Of a stretch of DNA of 11,783 bases, positions 1 through 6,610 are shown in pieces. Both the position numbers and the translations under genes were made by a program. Source of the stretch: Candidatus Colimonas fimequi (lineage in GTDB: Bacteria > Bacillota > Clostridia > Peptostreptococcales > Anaerovoracaceae); assembly GCA_018065295.1 (NCBI GenBank), contig JAGHTQ010000125.1, positions 1-11,783 of the forward strand. Direction: 5' to 3'. The notes beneath the pieces were generated by a model. That model did no database searches. It was given only the letters and a program-made list of their open reading frames with translations, and was not told the DNA's origin. How positions within the stretch are numbered: the first letter of the stretch is position 1; every line of letters starts with the position of its first letter.

Positions 1-122
1 GATTCAGTGGTACACTTATCATCACTGGACCAAGAGCAGACGTAGACGAAGCAATCAAGGAGAATATTAAATTCTTCAGAGATTTTCTTCATTACAGAGT
101 CTGCAAGATATCAACTAAGTAA
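1..122 (+). CDS. BMC shell protein, EutS/PduU type (C-terminal fragment)
   Basis: This is the last 39 codons of a gene whose start lies left of the window; the reading frame begins at base 3 and ends at TAA 120-122. The visible protein reads from FSGTLIITG through FFRDFLHYRVCKISTK. This matches the C-terminal end of circularly permuted BMC-domain shell proteins of the EutS/PduU group, for example the FSGALVIYG and LLNYTLCDMTKS segments of enteric EutS. Such proteins form hexameric tiles in the shell of ethanolamine, propanediol or related microcompartments. The neighbour just downstream is an EutP/PduV-like GTPase, the same eutS-eutP order found in enteric eut operons, which supports the call. 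Which substrate the compartment handles cannot be told from this fragment, so no symbol is given. Confidence 0.85.
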   Translation, partial: FSGTLIITGPRADVDEAIKENIKFFRDFLHYRVCKISTK

Positions 123-166
123 TCAGAATTTGAAGTACATTTACCATTAAGGAAGGAGGTAGAGCA

Positions 167-760
167 ATGGGACTTAGCCCATCAGAATTAAATGATCTTG
201 AATTCCAGCAGGCCAAGCACGACTCTACTGAACTTCTTATTGATGGCAAGAGAGTCCGCAAGTTATTCCTGGCAGGCAGAAGTGAAGCTGGTAAGACAAC
301 ACTTATCCAGGCACTTAAGGGAGCACAGATTAACTACGACAAGACTCAGTACATTAACAGCTGGGACCTTTTCATAGACACACCTGGCGAATATTACGAA
401 TCCAAGTATTCAGCATCTTCAGTAGCCCTTTGCTGTTTCTCATTTGAGAGCGACATCGTGGGAGTACTTGCTGGCGCTGATGAGCCATGGAGCATTCTTG
501 GATACGGACTTCCAACAGCAATCAACAGACCGCTGATTGGCATCATCACTAAGGTTGACTCACCTAGAGCCAACGTGCCAATGGCTAGACTTTGGCTTGA
601 GAACGCAGGCGTTCACAAGATTTTTGAAGTTGATTCAGTAACAGGTACAGGCATCGAAGAACTGCGAGAATACCTTTTCAGACCAGTTGATGAACCCATG
701 AGTCTTGAAGAAGCCATGGCTATCCAGCAGTCCACTGGCAAGAACGAGTGGAAGGACTAA
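167..760 (+). CDS. EutP/PduV-family GTPase-like protein
   Basis: This is a 197-residue P-loop protein of the EutP/PduV family, small Ras-like GTPase relatives encoded in microcompartment operons. The Walker A loop is GRSEAGKTT (residues 37-45). The G3 motif with the family signature DTPGEY is at 71-76, and TKVD (128-131) occupies the G4 base-recognition position. The family is usually about 150-160 residues; this one has roughly 30 extra residues before the P-loop strand and a short acidic tail. The start is well supported: AAGGAGGT at 153-160 sits six bases before ATG. The 44-base gap after the shell gene has no terminator, so the two are co-transcribed. Known roles in the family are limited: PduV associates with the compartment surface, and EutP has been reported to act as an acetate kinase. 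The exact activity here is unknown. It is the last gene of its operon. Confidence 0.88.
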   Translation: MGLSPSELNDLEFQQAKHDSTELLIDGKRVRKLFLAGRSEAGKTTLIQALKGAQINYDKTQYINSWDLFIDTPGEYYESKYSASSVALCCFSFESDIVGVLAGADEPWSILGYGLPTAINRPLIGIITKVDSPRANVPMARLWLENAGVHKIFEVDSVTGTGIEELREYLFRPVDEPMSLEEAMAIQQSTGKNEWKD

Positions 761-774
761 ACGAATAATACGAA

Positions 775-812
775 CAAAAATAGAGGTCTCAAATTGAGGC
801 CTCTTTTATTAT
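775..812 (+). terminator. Rho-independent terminator between convergent genes
   Basis: The arms AGAGGTCTC (782-790) and GAGGCCTCT (796-804) form a nine-pair stem with one G-T wobble and a five-base loop, followed by TTTTATTAT. It ends the microcompartment operon. The run of A residues just upstream (776-780) gives a T-run on the minus strand, so the same hairpin probably also ends the bioY operon arriving from the right. Confidence 0.9.
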
Positions 813-834
813 GCTCATTATCAACGCCCCAAAA

Positions 835-1389
835 TTACACGAATCTCTCAAGACGCTTAGTGAGAATCACCGCAATGACAATCTTCACACAGTCAGGAAT
901 CACGAATGGGAATACGCACATTCCAAGAGTTGCGCCAAGACCAATCGGGCCTGATGCCTTAGTGTAGAAGTACATGAACCACACAGTACCGATAGCGTAG
1001 CAAATTACAAGACCGATAAACATGGCAACGCCCAGCACAACCGGCTTCCTGCTAATCTTATCAGATGCAACTCCAACGATAATAGCCGTAACAATGAAAC
1101 CAACGATATATCCTCCGAGAGGTCCGATAATTACTGCAGGTCCACCCTGAAATCCTGCGAATACTGGAACTCCAATAAATCCCATGAGAATCCAGCATCC
1201 GATGGATGCAACGCTTCTCTTAGTTCCCAGCAGTCCCGCGCAAAGAAATACAGCGAAAGTCTGCATTGTTACAGGCACTGTCAGGGGAATTGAAATCCAC
1301 GAACAGATTGCAAGCAGTGCAACAAACAGTCCGCACAGGGCAATGCTCAGGGTACGATTTCTATTATTTTTATTGATATTCTCACTCAT
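835..1389 (-). CDS. bioY: Biotin transporter substrate-binding subunit BioY
   Basis: This is a 184-residue integral membrane protein of the BioY family, the S-component that binds biotin and works with an energy-coupling ECF module. The diagnostic PVTMQTFAVFLCAGLLG stretch follows the first membrane segment (residues 39-55). A glycine-rich GPLGGYIVGF element follows in the middle of the chain, and about six hydrophobic helices span the whole length, which is normal for the family. No EcfA or EcfT genes are visible in the window, so it probably shares an ECF module encoded elsewhere. ATG lies four bases after the stop of the AlkD-like gene, preceded by a modest AAAGG ribosome site, so the two are one operon. 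A probable BirA operator upstream of that operon (2123-2154) fits biotin control. Confidence 0.93.
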   Translation of the reverse strand: MSENINKNNRNRTLSIALCGLFVALLAICSWISIPLTVPVTMQTFAVFLCAGLLGTKRSVASIGCWILMGFIGVPVFAGFQGGPAVIIGPLGGYIVGFIVTAIIVGVASDKISRKPVVLGVAMFIGLVICYAIGTVWFMYFYTKASGPIGLGATLGMCVFPFVIPDCVKIVIAVILTKRLERFV

Positions 1390-1393
1390 TTAA

Positions 1394-2077
1394 CTAACCT
1401 TTTAATCCTTTAAGATATTCTTTCTGCTCTGGTGTAATTCGGTAGCTCTCTCTTGCCTTCTGAATTGTCTTCTTGTGTGTCCAATCGCCCAGCACGTGCT
1501 TCTCAATATAAGGAATTGTAGCATCCCACTGCTTAGCAAGAGCTGTTGCGAAGAACCATGCAATCATCATGTTTACATAGTATTCTTCAGACTTAACAGC
1601 CGCCACCATATCAAGATACTCACTTCTAAACTTATCGTCCAGATAAAATGACATAAGCATCTCTATGCCGAAACGAATCGTGTACGTTTCTGTACTACTC
1701 ATCCATCTTCCAATCTCACCTATCAATCTATCCGTGTTCTTCTTAAACACCTTAGGACTTACCAGATCGCATGTTGCCCAGTTGTCAACGCAAGGCAGGA
1801 ATCTGTCGATCTCCGCCAATACTACGTCGTAGTCCTTTATTTCGCAAAGGATAAAACCGTGAAGATTTCTCTCATCATAGTATTCATGAGGCAGGTCGTC
1901 CAGGAACTCCTGGTACTCACCTGACTTGAAGATCTGCTTCGCCAGTTTCCTAAGCTCTGGTGTACGCACACCAATCACCTTATCAGGGTCAACGCCAGGC
2001 ATTAACTTGCAATGGAAATCCTTATATTTCAGATCCTGAAGTCCGAATAATGCTTCTCTAATTTCTCTCTTATCCAC
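1394..2077 (-). CDS. DNA alkylation repair protein, AlkD-like
   Basis: This is a HEAT-like-repeat protein of the AlkC/AlkD DNA glycosylase superfamily, about 227 residues. AlkD enzymes excise bulky or positively charged alkylated bases. The N-terminal GLQDLKYKDFHCKLMPG and VRTPELRKLAK segments are typical. NWATCD at residues 99-104 places W100 and D104 with the same spacing as the DNA-contacting W109 and catalytic D113 of Bacillus cereus AlkD. I chose the GTG at 2077 as the start. The upstream in-frame ATG (2092) has no ribosome site, and the only good Shine-Dalgarno, GGAGG, lies inside the codons that would follow that ATG, eight bases before the GTG. It is the first gene of a two-gene operon with bioY, four bases apart. 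Repair activity is inferred from the family. Confidence 0.88.
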   Translation of the reverse strand: MDKREIREALFGLQDLKYKDFHCKLMPGVDPDKVIGVRTPELRKLAKQIFKSGEYQEFLDDLPHEYYDERNLHGFILCEIKDYDVVLAEIDRFLPCVDNWATCDLVSPKVFKKNTDRLIGEIGRWMSSTETYTIRFGIEMLMSFYLDDKFRSEYLDMVAAVKSEEYYVNMMIAWFFATALAKQWDATIPYIEKHVLGDWTHKKTIQKARESYRITPEQKEYLKGLKG

Positions 2078-2104
2078 GTTAAGCACCTCCATTTAACTAA
2101 CACA

Positions 2105-2133
2105 ATTTTACATCAAATTCTATAAAAAACCAA
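2105..2133 (-). promoter_or_regulatory. Putative promoter of the alkD-like/bioY operon
   Basis: On the minus strand, TAAAAT (2110-2105) makes a reasonable -10. A weak -35, TTGGTT (2133-2128), stands 17 bases upstream. The -35 falls inside the candidate BirA operator, which is the expected geometry for repression. The -35 match is poor, so the exact position is tentative. Confidence 0.4.
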
Positions 2134-2154
2134 CCGTTCTCGTAGGGTTTACAA
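2123..2154 (-). promoter_or_regulatory. Probable BirA (biotin repressor) operator
   Basis: The plus strand reads TAAAAAACC (2123-2131), then 14 bases, then GGTTTACAA (2146-2154). The right half equals the known BirA half-site GGTTTACAA. The left half matches TTGTAAACC at six of nine positions, and a 14-base spacer is one of the established spacings. It lies upstream of the operon containing bioY, a classic BirA target, and covers the proposed -35. The half-site match and spacing are seen; regulation is inferred. Confidence 0.6.
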
Positions 2155-2190
2155 TGTCACCATTTAAGTTGATTTTATTCTGATTTATAC

Positions 2191-2208
2191 TTTTGGCTAG
2201 TACCAAAA
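2191..2208. promoter_or_regulatory. Inverted repeat upstream of the c-di-GMP enzyme gene
   Basis: TTTTGG (2191-2196) and CCAAAA (2203-2208) are exact inverted copies around CTAGTA. The repeat sits 16 bases before the TATAAT box at 2224, near the -35 region, where a regulator could bind. No known operator consensus is matched. Confidence 0.35.
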
Positions 2209-2223
2209 AAGTGATACATATTT

Positions 2224-2229
2224 TATAAT
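2224..2229 (+). promoter_or_regulatory. Putative -10 box for the c-di-GMP enzyme gene
   Basis: A perfect TATAAT lies 32 bases before the ATG at 2261. No convincing -35 is found at the usual spacing, so the promoter may depend on an activator or be misplaced. The gene has its own ribosome site, AAGAGGA (2247-2253), seven bases before the start. Confidence 0.4.
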
Positions 2230-2260
2230 ATAAAAACATAAGTATTAAGAGGATTGGAAA

Positions 2261-5260
2261 ATGACAGAAGTATCTTTTTATATCGCTATCGCAATCGTCG
2301 TTACAGCGGTAAATCTGACACTATCAATACGTACTTTTAAGAACCCTCAGAAGAACACTAATTTCTTTGGCGGGGTTCTTCTTGCTGCGGCTTTTCAGGA
2401 AGTATTCTATACCCTTTCTCTTCTTACTACCGATTATTTCACTGCAAGTATGTTACTTGGAGCATTCTTCGCATCTGTAACAGTAATGCTGTTCCTGCTC
2501 ATGGTCCATATCGATCTGGCAACAGACGCTAACATATCAAGAAGAATGCCTATGTATTTTATCTTTGGCGGTATTTCTTGTGCAGATATCATGCTTCAGA
2601 TGGCAAACTCATTTAATCATCTGGTAATAAGCTATTCATATGAACCTGCCAACTCTATGCCATGGTCATATCATCCACACACACTCTATACTGCCCACCT
2701 TATTTTCTGCTATATTCTCATGGCGCATGTATTCCTGCGTATCTTCCATAAGATTATTGCAACTCCATCAGTTTATAAGATGCGCCACTACACTATTGCA
2801 AGTGGTCTGCTTATTGCTGTTTTATTTAACCTGGTATGCATTGTGTTCCAAAACCTGGGACTTCTTGACTACTCACAGATTTCCTACTGCATTATGGCGG
2901 CCATACTCTACTGGGATCTGTTCTACAATAACCAGAAATTCATGCTTAACTCCGTAAGGCAGATGGTATTCGACGATCTGGAGCAGCCTATTATCCTCTT
3001 CGGAGATAACAACATCGCTGCAATGTGTAACAGCCACGCAGCACTGCTCATGCCAGACTGGAACCCAAGAAGCAAATATCATATTAGCGAATTCCTGAAG
3101 CGATATGACTTCGATTCTCATCTGGAAGAAGCCGATACAAACACTCATTTCCAGTGGACTCGAGAAACATCAGAAGGACTTTCAACTTACAGAGTAGACT
3201 TTAACGTTCTCAAGGACAAAAAAGGCAAGGTTATCGGACGCCTCTTCGTTTTCACTGACACATCCCTCGAACAGGATCTGCTCACAGGCTTCACATCAAA
3301 GGCTGCCTTCGAGCGACATGTTATTGAAGACCCAGTCCCACCACTGCCTGCTGCAGTAGCGGTATTTGATATCAACGGACTCTCGATAATAAACAAGAAA
3401 TATGGTAACGAAGCCGGCAACCAGTGTATCATCAAGCTGGCTGAGGCAATCGTTTCAAACTGTCCGGACAATACATTCTTCGCACGTCTTGATAGTGCTG
3501 AGCTCATGGCCGTTGTTCCTAACACGTCATCCTACCAGATGAAGCAATACATTAAGGCAATAAAAGTCGAAGCTGCCGTTAAATCCAGCGACATTCCATT
3601 TGACATTCAGAGTGCATTTATCATCATAAACGATGAATCATCCGATATACTTCAGGCTGTAGCTGACGCATCATTCAGTATGCGCTCGCGCAAGATGATG
3701 GACGGCTCTTCAGCCCACTCATCACTTCTTGATTCACTGGCACAGACGCTTCTTGAAAGTGACGATACAACCAAGGAGCACGTATACAGAACAAGAAAAT
3801 ACGGCGCTCTCCTTGGAGAGCAGCTGGGATTATCCGACCTGGATCTTTCTAACCTTTTGCTCCTTTGCTTACTTCATGACATCGGTAAGCTGGGTATTCC
3901 AATTGAGATTCTCAATAAACCTGGCAGACTAACATCTGCCGAGTGGGAAGTAATGAAATCCCACGTTGAGAAAGGATATCGCATAGCTAAGGCATCTAGC
4001 GAACTTGAAGGCATCGCCGAATACATCCTCCACCACCACGAATCGTGGGATGGCAAGGGCTACCCTGGCGGACTTAAGAAAGAGAACATTCCCCTTCTTT
4101 CAAGAATCATTGCTGTAATCGATGCATATGATGCCATGGTTAATGACAGACCATATCACAAGGCTATGGCTGAAATCGACGCACGAAACGAACTTAGACG
4201 CTGCGCCGGTACACAGTTTGACCCGTATCTGGTGTCTGAATTCCTCCATCTTCTGGATGAAACAAAACCTATTGAGGATACACCTAGCAAGCAGCAGGCT
4301 CCAGCCGAAACAGGCTCACCAGTTTTGCCAGAAGGTGCAACACCTCTTGTTAAGAAAGATACCGGAAGCACACGTGTATGGGACGTACGCAACAGTTCTT
4401 ACCTTCTCGATGATAACAACCGAATCATCGCTATCGATGACAACTTCACAGAAATTACAGGTTATACCCGCGATGACCTTGAAACATATCAATTGACTCA
4501 GCGTGATCTGATACCTCTTGAGGATAGAGAAGAATATATCGCGAAGGCATCAGAAAGCTTATCAGATCAAGGTTCTGCATTCCTGGAGCACAGATTACGA
4601 CGCAAGGACGGCTCAATTCTATACGTACTTTGCCATGGTCAGCTTAATTATGACGTTATCTCAAGGCAGACACTTTCACAGGTTGTCATTGTTGACGTCA
4701 ATCAGTCCCAGACAATCACTCAGATGAAGGCAATAGAACAGCAGAGAATTAAGACAAATCTTGATCGTCTGGAATCATCCATAAGACAGGATCCAATGAC
4801 TGGCATTCTCAATCATGCATCATTTATCAATGATTTCGAGACTCAGCTCATGCAGGGTCAGACCATGCTCCTGCTCCTTATGGACGTGGATTATTTCAAG
4901 CAATACAACGACAACTACGGTCACATTGCAGGCGATACTTTGCTTAAGAAACTGGCATCGGCCATGGAAATGTCATGTGGTGCACACGGCTTCGCCGGTC
5001 GTCTTGGTGGCGATGAATTCGCCATTGCAATCCCTATTGAAGCTTCAGTAGATGCCAGCGCAATTGCTCAGAATATGTCTGAAGATGTATTCAGGAACAT
5101 CTCAAGAGAGCTTAGCAAGACCAGACCACTGGCTACAGTTTCAGTGGGTGCTACCCTTTCAAGTTATGACAACCGTCGTTTCCAGAGTTTATATCAGGTT
5201 GCCGATGAAGCACTGTACGCATCAAAGAAAGCTGGTCGAAATCTTATCACATTTAAATAA
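2261..5260 (+). CDS. Membrane c-di-GMP enzyme: 7TM, degenerate GGDEF, HD-GYP, PAS, GGDEF
   Basis: This is a 999-residue signalling protein that probably both makes and breaks cyclic di-GMP. Residues 1-222 carry seven hydrophobic segments resembling the 7TM input module of histidine kinases. A PAS-like region (about 235-335) follows. Next is a GGDEF-fold domain (about 336-470) whose signature is DSAEL (411-415), so it should not be a cyclase. An HD-GYP domain (about 495-665) is intact, with H539-D540, HHHE (591-594) and GKGYP (598-602), the pattern of c-di-GMP phosphodiesterases. A charged, proline-containing linker leads to a PAS domain (about 705-820), then a C-terminal GGDEF domain with perfect RLGGDEF (GGDEF at 916-920), the cyclase signature. 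The usual RxxD inhibitory site before GGDEF is absent. The gene stands alone with its own terminator. Which activity dominates cannot be read from sequence. Confidence 0.92.
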   Translation: MTEVSFYIAIAIVVTAVNLTLSIRTFKNPQKNTNFFGGVLLAAAFQEVFYTLSLLTTDYFTASMLLGAFFASVTVMLFLLMVHIDLATDANISRRMPMYFIFGGISCADIMLQMANSFNHLVISYSYEPANSMPWSYHPHTLYTAHLIFCYILMAHVFLRIFHKIIATPSVYKMRHYTIASGLLIAVLFNLVCIVFQNLGLLDYSQISYCIMAAILYWDLFYNNQKFMLNSVRQMVFDDLEQPIILFGDNNIAAMCNSHAALLMPDWNPRSKYHISEFLKRYDFDSHLEEADTNTHFQWTRETSEGLSTYRVDFNVLKDKKGKVIGRLFVFTDTSLEQDLLTGFTSKAAFERHVIEDPVPPLPAAVAVFDINGLSIINKKYGNEAGNQCIIKLAEAIVSNCPDNTFFARLDSAELMAVVPNTSSYQMKQYIKAIKVEAAVKSSDIPFDIQSAFIIINDESSDILQAVADASFSMRSRKMMDGSSAHSSLLDSLAQTLLESDDTTKEHVYRTRKYGALLGEQLGLSDLDLSNLLLLCLLHDIGKLGIPIEILNKPGRLTSAEWEVMKSHVEKGYRIAKASSELEGIAEYILHHHESWDGKGYPGGLKKENIPLLSRIIAVIDAYDAMVNDRPYHKAMAEIDARNELRRCAGTQFDPYLVSEFLHLLDETKPIEDTPSKQQAPAETGSPVLPEGATPLVKKDTGSTRVWDVRNSSYLLDDNNRIIAIDDNFTEITGYTRDDLETYQLTQRDLIPLEDREEYIAKASESLSDQGSAFLEHRLRRKDGSILYVLCHGQLNYDVISRQTLSQVVIVDVNQSQTITQMKAIEQQRIKTNLDRLESSIRQDPMTGILNHASFINDFETQLMQGQTMLLLLMDVDYFKQYNDNYGHIAGDTLLKKLASAMEMSCGAHGFAGRLGGDEFAIAIPIEASVDASAIAQNMSEDVFRNISRELSKTRPLATVSVGATLSSYDNRRFQSLYQVADEALYASKKAGRNLITFK

Positions 5261-5266
5261 CAACAA

Positions 5267-5301
5267 ACCCGGTCGTATATGAATATGACCGGGTCTTTTT
5301 T
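5267..5301 (+). terminator. Rho-independent terminator of the c-di-GMP enzyme gene
   Basis: ACCCGGTC (5267-5274) and GACCGGGT (5287-5294) form a perfect eight-pair stem that can extend by four pairs (one G-T) towards a small loop. CTTTTTT follows at 5295-5301. It begins seven bases after the stop codon. The T-run overlaps the stop codon of the convergent minus-strand gene at 5300. Confidence 0.93.
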
Positions 5302-5746
5302 AATCTTCTGTTATAAATTCATACGCTGGCTTATACTTCTTCTCCAGCCTCTCAAGATCCTTCTGACTTGGGTTTGGGATACGGCTAAGGTCCATATTAT
5401 GCTCCATATCCGCGATTTTCACCACGCGAGCAATAGGATTCTTCTTCACCTGCGCAACGTACTCCATGTACGGCGTATCCTTATCATGTGTCATAGCCCT
5501 GAGAGCCTCTATTACTGGCTGCGGGAACACTTCAGCCAGTTCCCCGATAGTCACGTCAGTATCCTCACAAACATCGTGCAAAAGGGCCACAATCACTGCA
5601 TTCTCATCATCTCCAACATTGGATGCCACGGTCATAGGATGGAGGATGTAGTCCGCTCCTGCCTTGTCAACCTGACCGGCATGAGCCTCCCCTGCAATCT
5701 CATACGCCTTCTTAACGAGTGGACTCATAGCCTTAAAATCTCTCAT
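5300..5746 (-). CDS. HD-domain protein, SpoT/Mesh1-like (possible (p)ppGpp hydrolase)
   Basis: This is a 148-residue single-domain HD phosphohydrolase resembling the hydrolase half of RelA/SpoT and the small Mesh1-type enzymes. The motifs occur in the expected order: HAGQVDKAGADYILHP (residues 22-37, metal-ligand H36), LLHDVCEDTD (55-64, HD at 57-58 and the ED pair at 61-62), and KIADMEHNMD (110-119, D113). No synthetase or regulatory domain is attached. Mesh1-like proteins remove the 3'-pyrophosphate of (p)ppGpp, but related HD proteins act on other nucleotides, so substrate is inference. The start is firm: GGGAGGA lies seven bases before ATG and is formed by the last codons of the XRE gene, whose stop is two bases away, so translation is probably coupled. 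It is the third gene of the operon that begins at 6502. Confidence 0.82.
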   Translation of the reverse strand: MRDFKAMSPLVKKAYEIAGEAHAGQVDKAGADYILHPMTVASNVGDDENAVIVALLHDVCEDTDVTIGELAEVFPQPVIEALRAMTHDKDTPYMEYVAQVKKNPIARVVKIADMEHNMDLSRIPNPSQKDLERLEKKYKPAYEFITED

Positions 5747-5748
5747 AC

Positions 5749-5943
5749 TTATTCCTCCCAGAACAGTTCATCAAGAGTTCTATCAAGTTCCTTGCATATG
5801 GCTATGCAAAGGTTGATAGTCGGATTATAATCACCCTTCTCTATCGAGTTAATCGTCTGTCTTGATACTCCAACCAGCTTAGCAAGGTCGTCCTGAGAAA
5901 GATCCTTCGCAGCTCTGGCAGCCTTCATTCTTAAGTTCTTCAT
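5749..5943 (-). CDS. Small XRE-family transcriptional regulator
   Basis: This is a 64-residue protein that is almost entirely one helix-turn-helix domain of the Cro/CI (XRE) family. LSQDDLAKLVGVSRQTINSI (residues 15-34) holds the two HTH helices, and GDYNPTINLCIAICKEL follows, as in many short Firmicute regulators paired with membrane proteins. I start at the ATG at 5943, because GGAG lies eight bases upstream within the end of the preceding gene. A longer frame reaching 5973 would add ten basic residues, overlap the membrane protein gene and lack a ribosome site. It lies four bases after the membrane gene stop and two bases before the HD gene. It probably binds the paired palindromes in the promoter of its own operon (6560-6590). 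Confidence 0.9.
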   Translation of the reverse strand: MKNLRMKAARAAKDLSQDDLAKLVGVSRQTINSIEKGDYNPTINLCIAICKELDRTLDELFWEE

Positions 5944-5947
5944 GAAT

Positions 5948-6502
5948 CTACTCCTCTTCCTCAGTGTCCTCAAGTTCTGCTCTCTTATCCATATTGTCCT
6001 TGATGAAAACAGTTATCAATATGATTATAAGGAACACACCAACAGTCAGGTTAATCAGATTATCACTGATGAAACCGTCAATAAAGAATCCCTCTTCCCT
6101 AACTTCGTTAATGCCGATTGCCAGATTAATGAGTCCAACAATGCCAAAGAACCATTTATAACTCTTCTTGTTCTCATTTAGGCCCCAGTAAGCGTCCTTA
6201 ATGATGCAGTATTCAACACATGCAAGTGCAGTAATGATCAATCCGAGAAATGCAACCATTCCTGTAGTCAATGGGAATTTAACACAAAGAATGTCAAACA
6301 TCAAAACAACTACGAAATAACCCATTGCTGTATAGAAACCAACTGCATATCCCTTGCCGCGAACAATCTTCTGACGCTCATCGTATTTAGCTCTAGCGCT
6401 GCCGTCTGTATTCCTATTCTTAGCAAATATTACGATCAGAACGATAGCCAGTATAATACCAACTACGAAACCAACTGCCTTGCCAATTACAAACATATCC
6501 AT
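5948..6502 (-). CDS. Five-TM membrane protein, DUF2178-like, partnered with XRE regulator
   Basis: This 184-residue integral membrane protein has five predicted membrane segments (about 6-27, 52-74, 80-100, 115-132, 146-168). A cytoplasmic basic loop carries YDERQK (40-45), and the tail is very acidic, ending EDTEEEE. YDERQ motifs recur in small Clostridia and Bacilli membrane proteins of the DUF2178 type that sit next to short XRE regulators; their biochemical role is unknown. The start is clear: AAGGAGGT lies seven bases before ATG. It is the first gene of a three-gene operon with a good promoter at 6544-6572, and its stop lies four bases before the XRE start. A stress-sensing or regulator-tethering role is possible, but nothing in the sequence demonstrates it. 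Confidence 0.8.
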   Translation of the reverse strand: MDMFVIGKAVGFVVGIILAIVLIVIFAKNRNTDGSARAKYDERQKIVRGKGYAVGFYTAMGYFVVVLMFDILCVKFPLTTGMVAFLGLIITALACVEYCIIKDAYWGLNENKKSYKWFFGIVGLINLAIGINEVREEGFFIDGFISDNLINLTVGVFLIIILITVFIKDNMDKRAELEDTEEEE

Positions 6503-6543
6503 ATGTATTACCTCCTTACGGTATATTATCTCCTCTTGAAGCT

Positions 6544-6572
6544 AATATACTACTCGCCCGACATAATGTCAA
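6544..6572 (-). promoter_or_regulatory. Sigma-A-type promoter of the membrane protein/XRE/HD operon
   Basis: On the minus strand the consensus -35 TTGACA (6572-6567) is followed after exactly 17 bases by TATATT (6549-6544). The expected transcript start lies about 35 bases before the start codon at 6502. The -35 overlaps a palindrome that is repeated 21 bases upstream. Confidence 0.85.
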
Positions 6573-6590
6573 TTATATTTTACATTATGT
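6560..6590. promoter_or_regulatory. Paired palindromic operator candidates
   Basis: GACATAATGTC (6560-6570) is an 11-base palindrome covering part of the -35 box. ACATTATGT (6582-6590) is a second palindrome with the same half-sites. Their centres are 21 bases apart, about two helical turns, so two dimers could bind the same face of the DNA. The XRE regulator of the operon is the most economical candidate ligand; this is inferred from position. Confidence 0.65.
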
Positions 6591-6610
6591 CTCATATATA
6601 CGAAAACGTG

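Noticed and set aside
2199..2220. FapR-like operator suggested by TAGTACC before the c-di-GMP gene
   Set aside because: The second half-site does not match, and no fatty acid synthesis gene is nearby.
5279..5830. Plus-strand 183-codon open frame opposite the HD gene
   Set aside because: It is the antisense shadow of a conserved HD-domain gene, shows no recognisable protein, and overlaps the terminator at 5267-5301.
5944..5973. Ten-residue N-terminal extension of the XRE regulator
   Set aside because: It overlaps the membrane protein gene, has no ribosome site, and precedes an ATG with a proper one.
6560..6591. Terminator for the TRIC-family gene formed by the ACATAATGT/ACATTATGT arms
   Set aside because: The stem is AT-rich and followed on the minus strand by GGGCGAG, not a T-run. 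The overlap with a consensus -35 fits an operator better.
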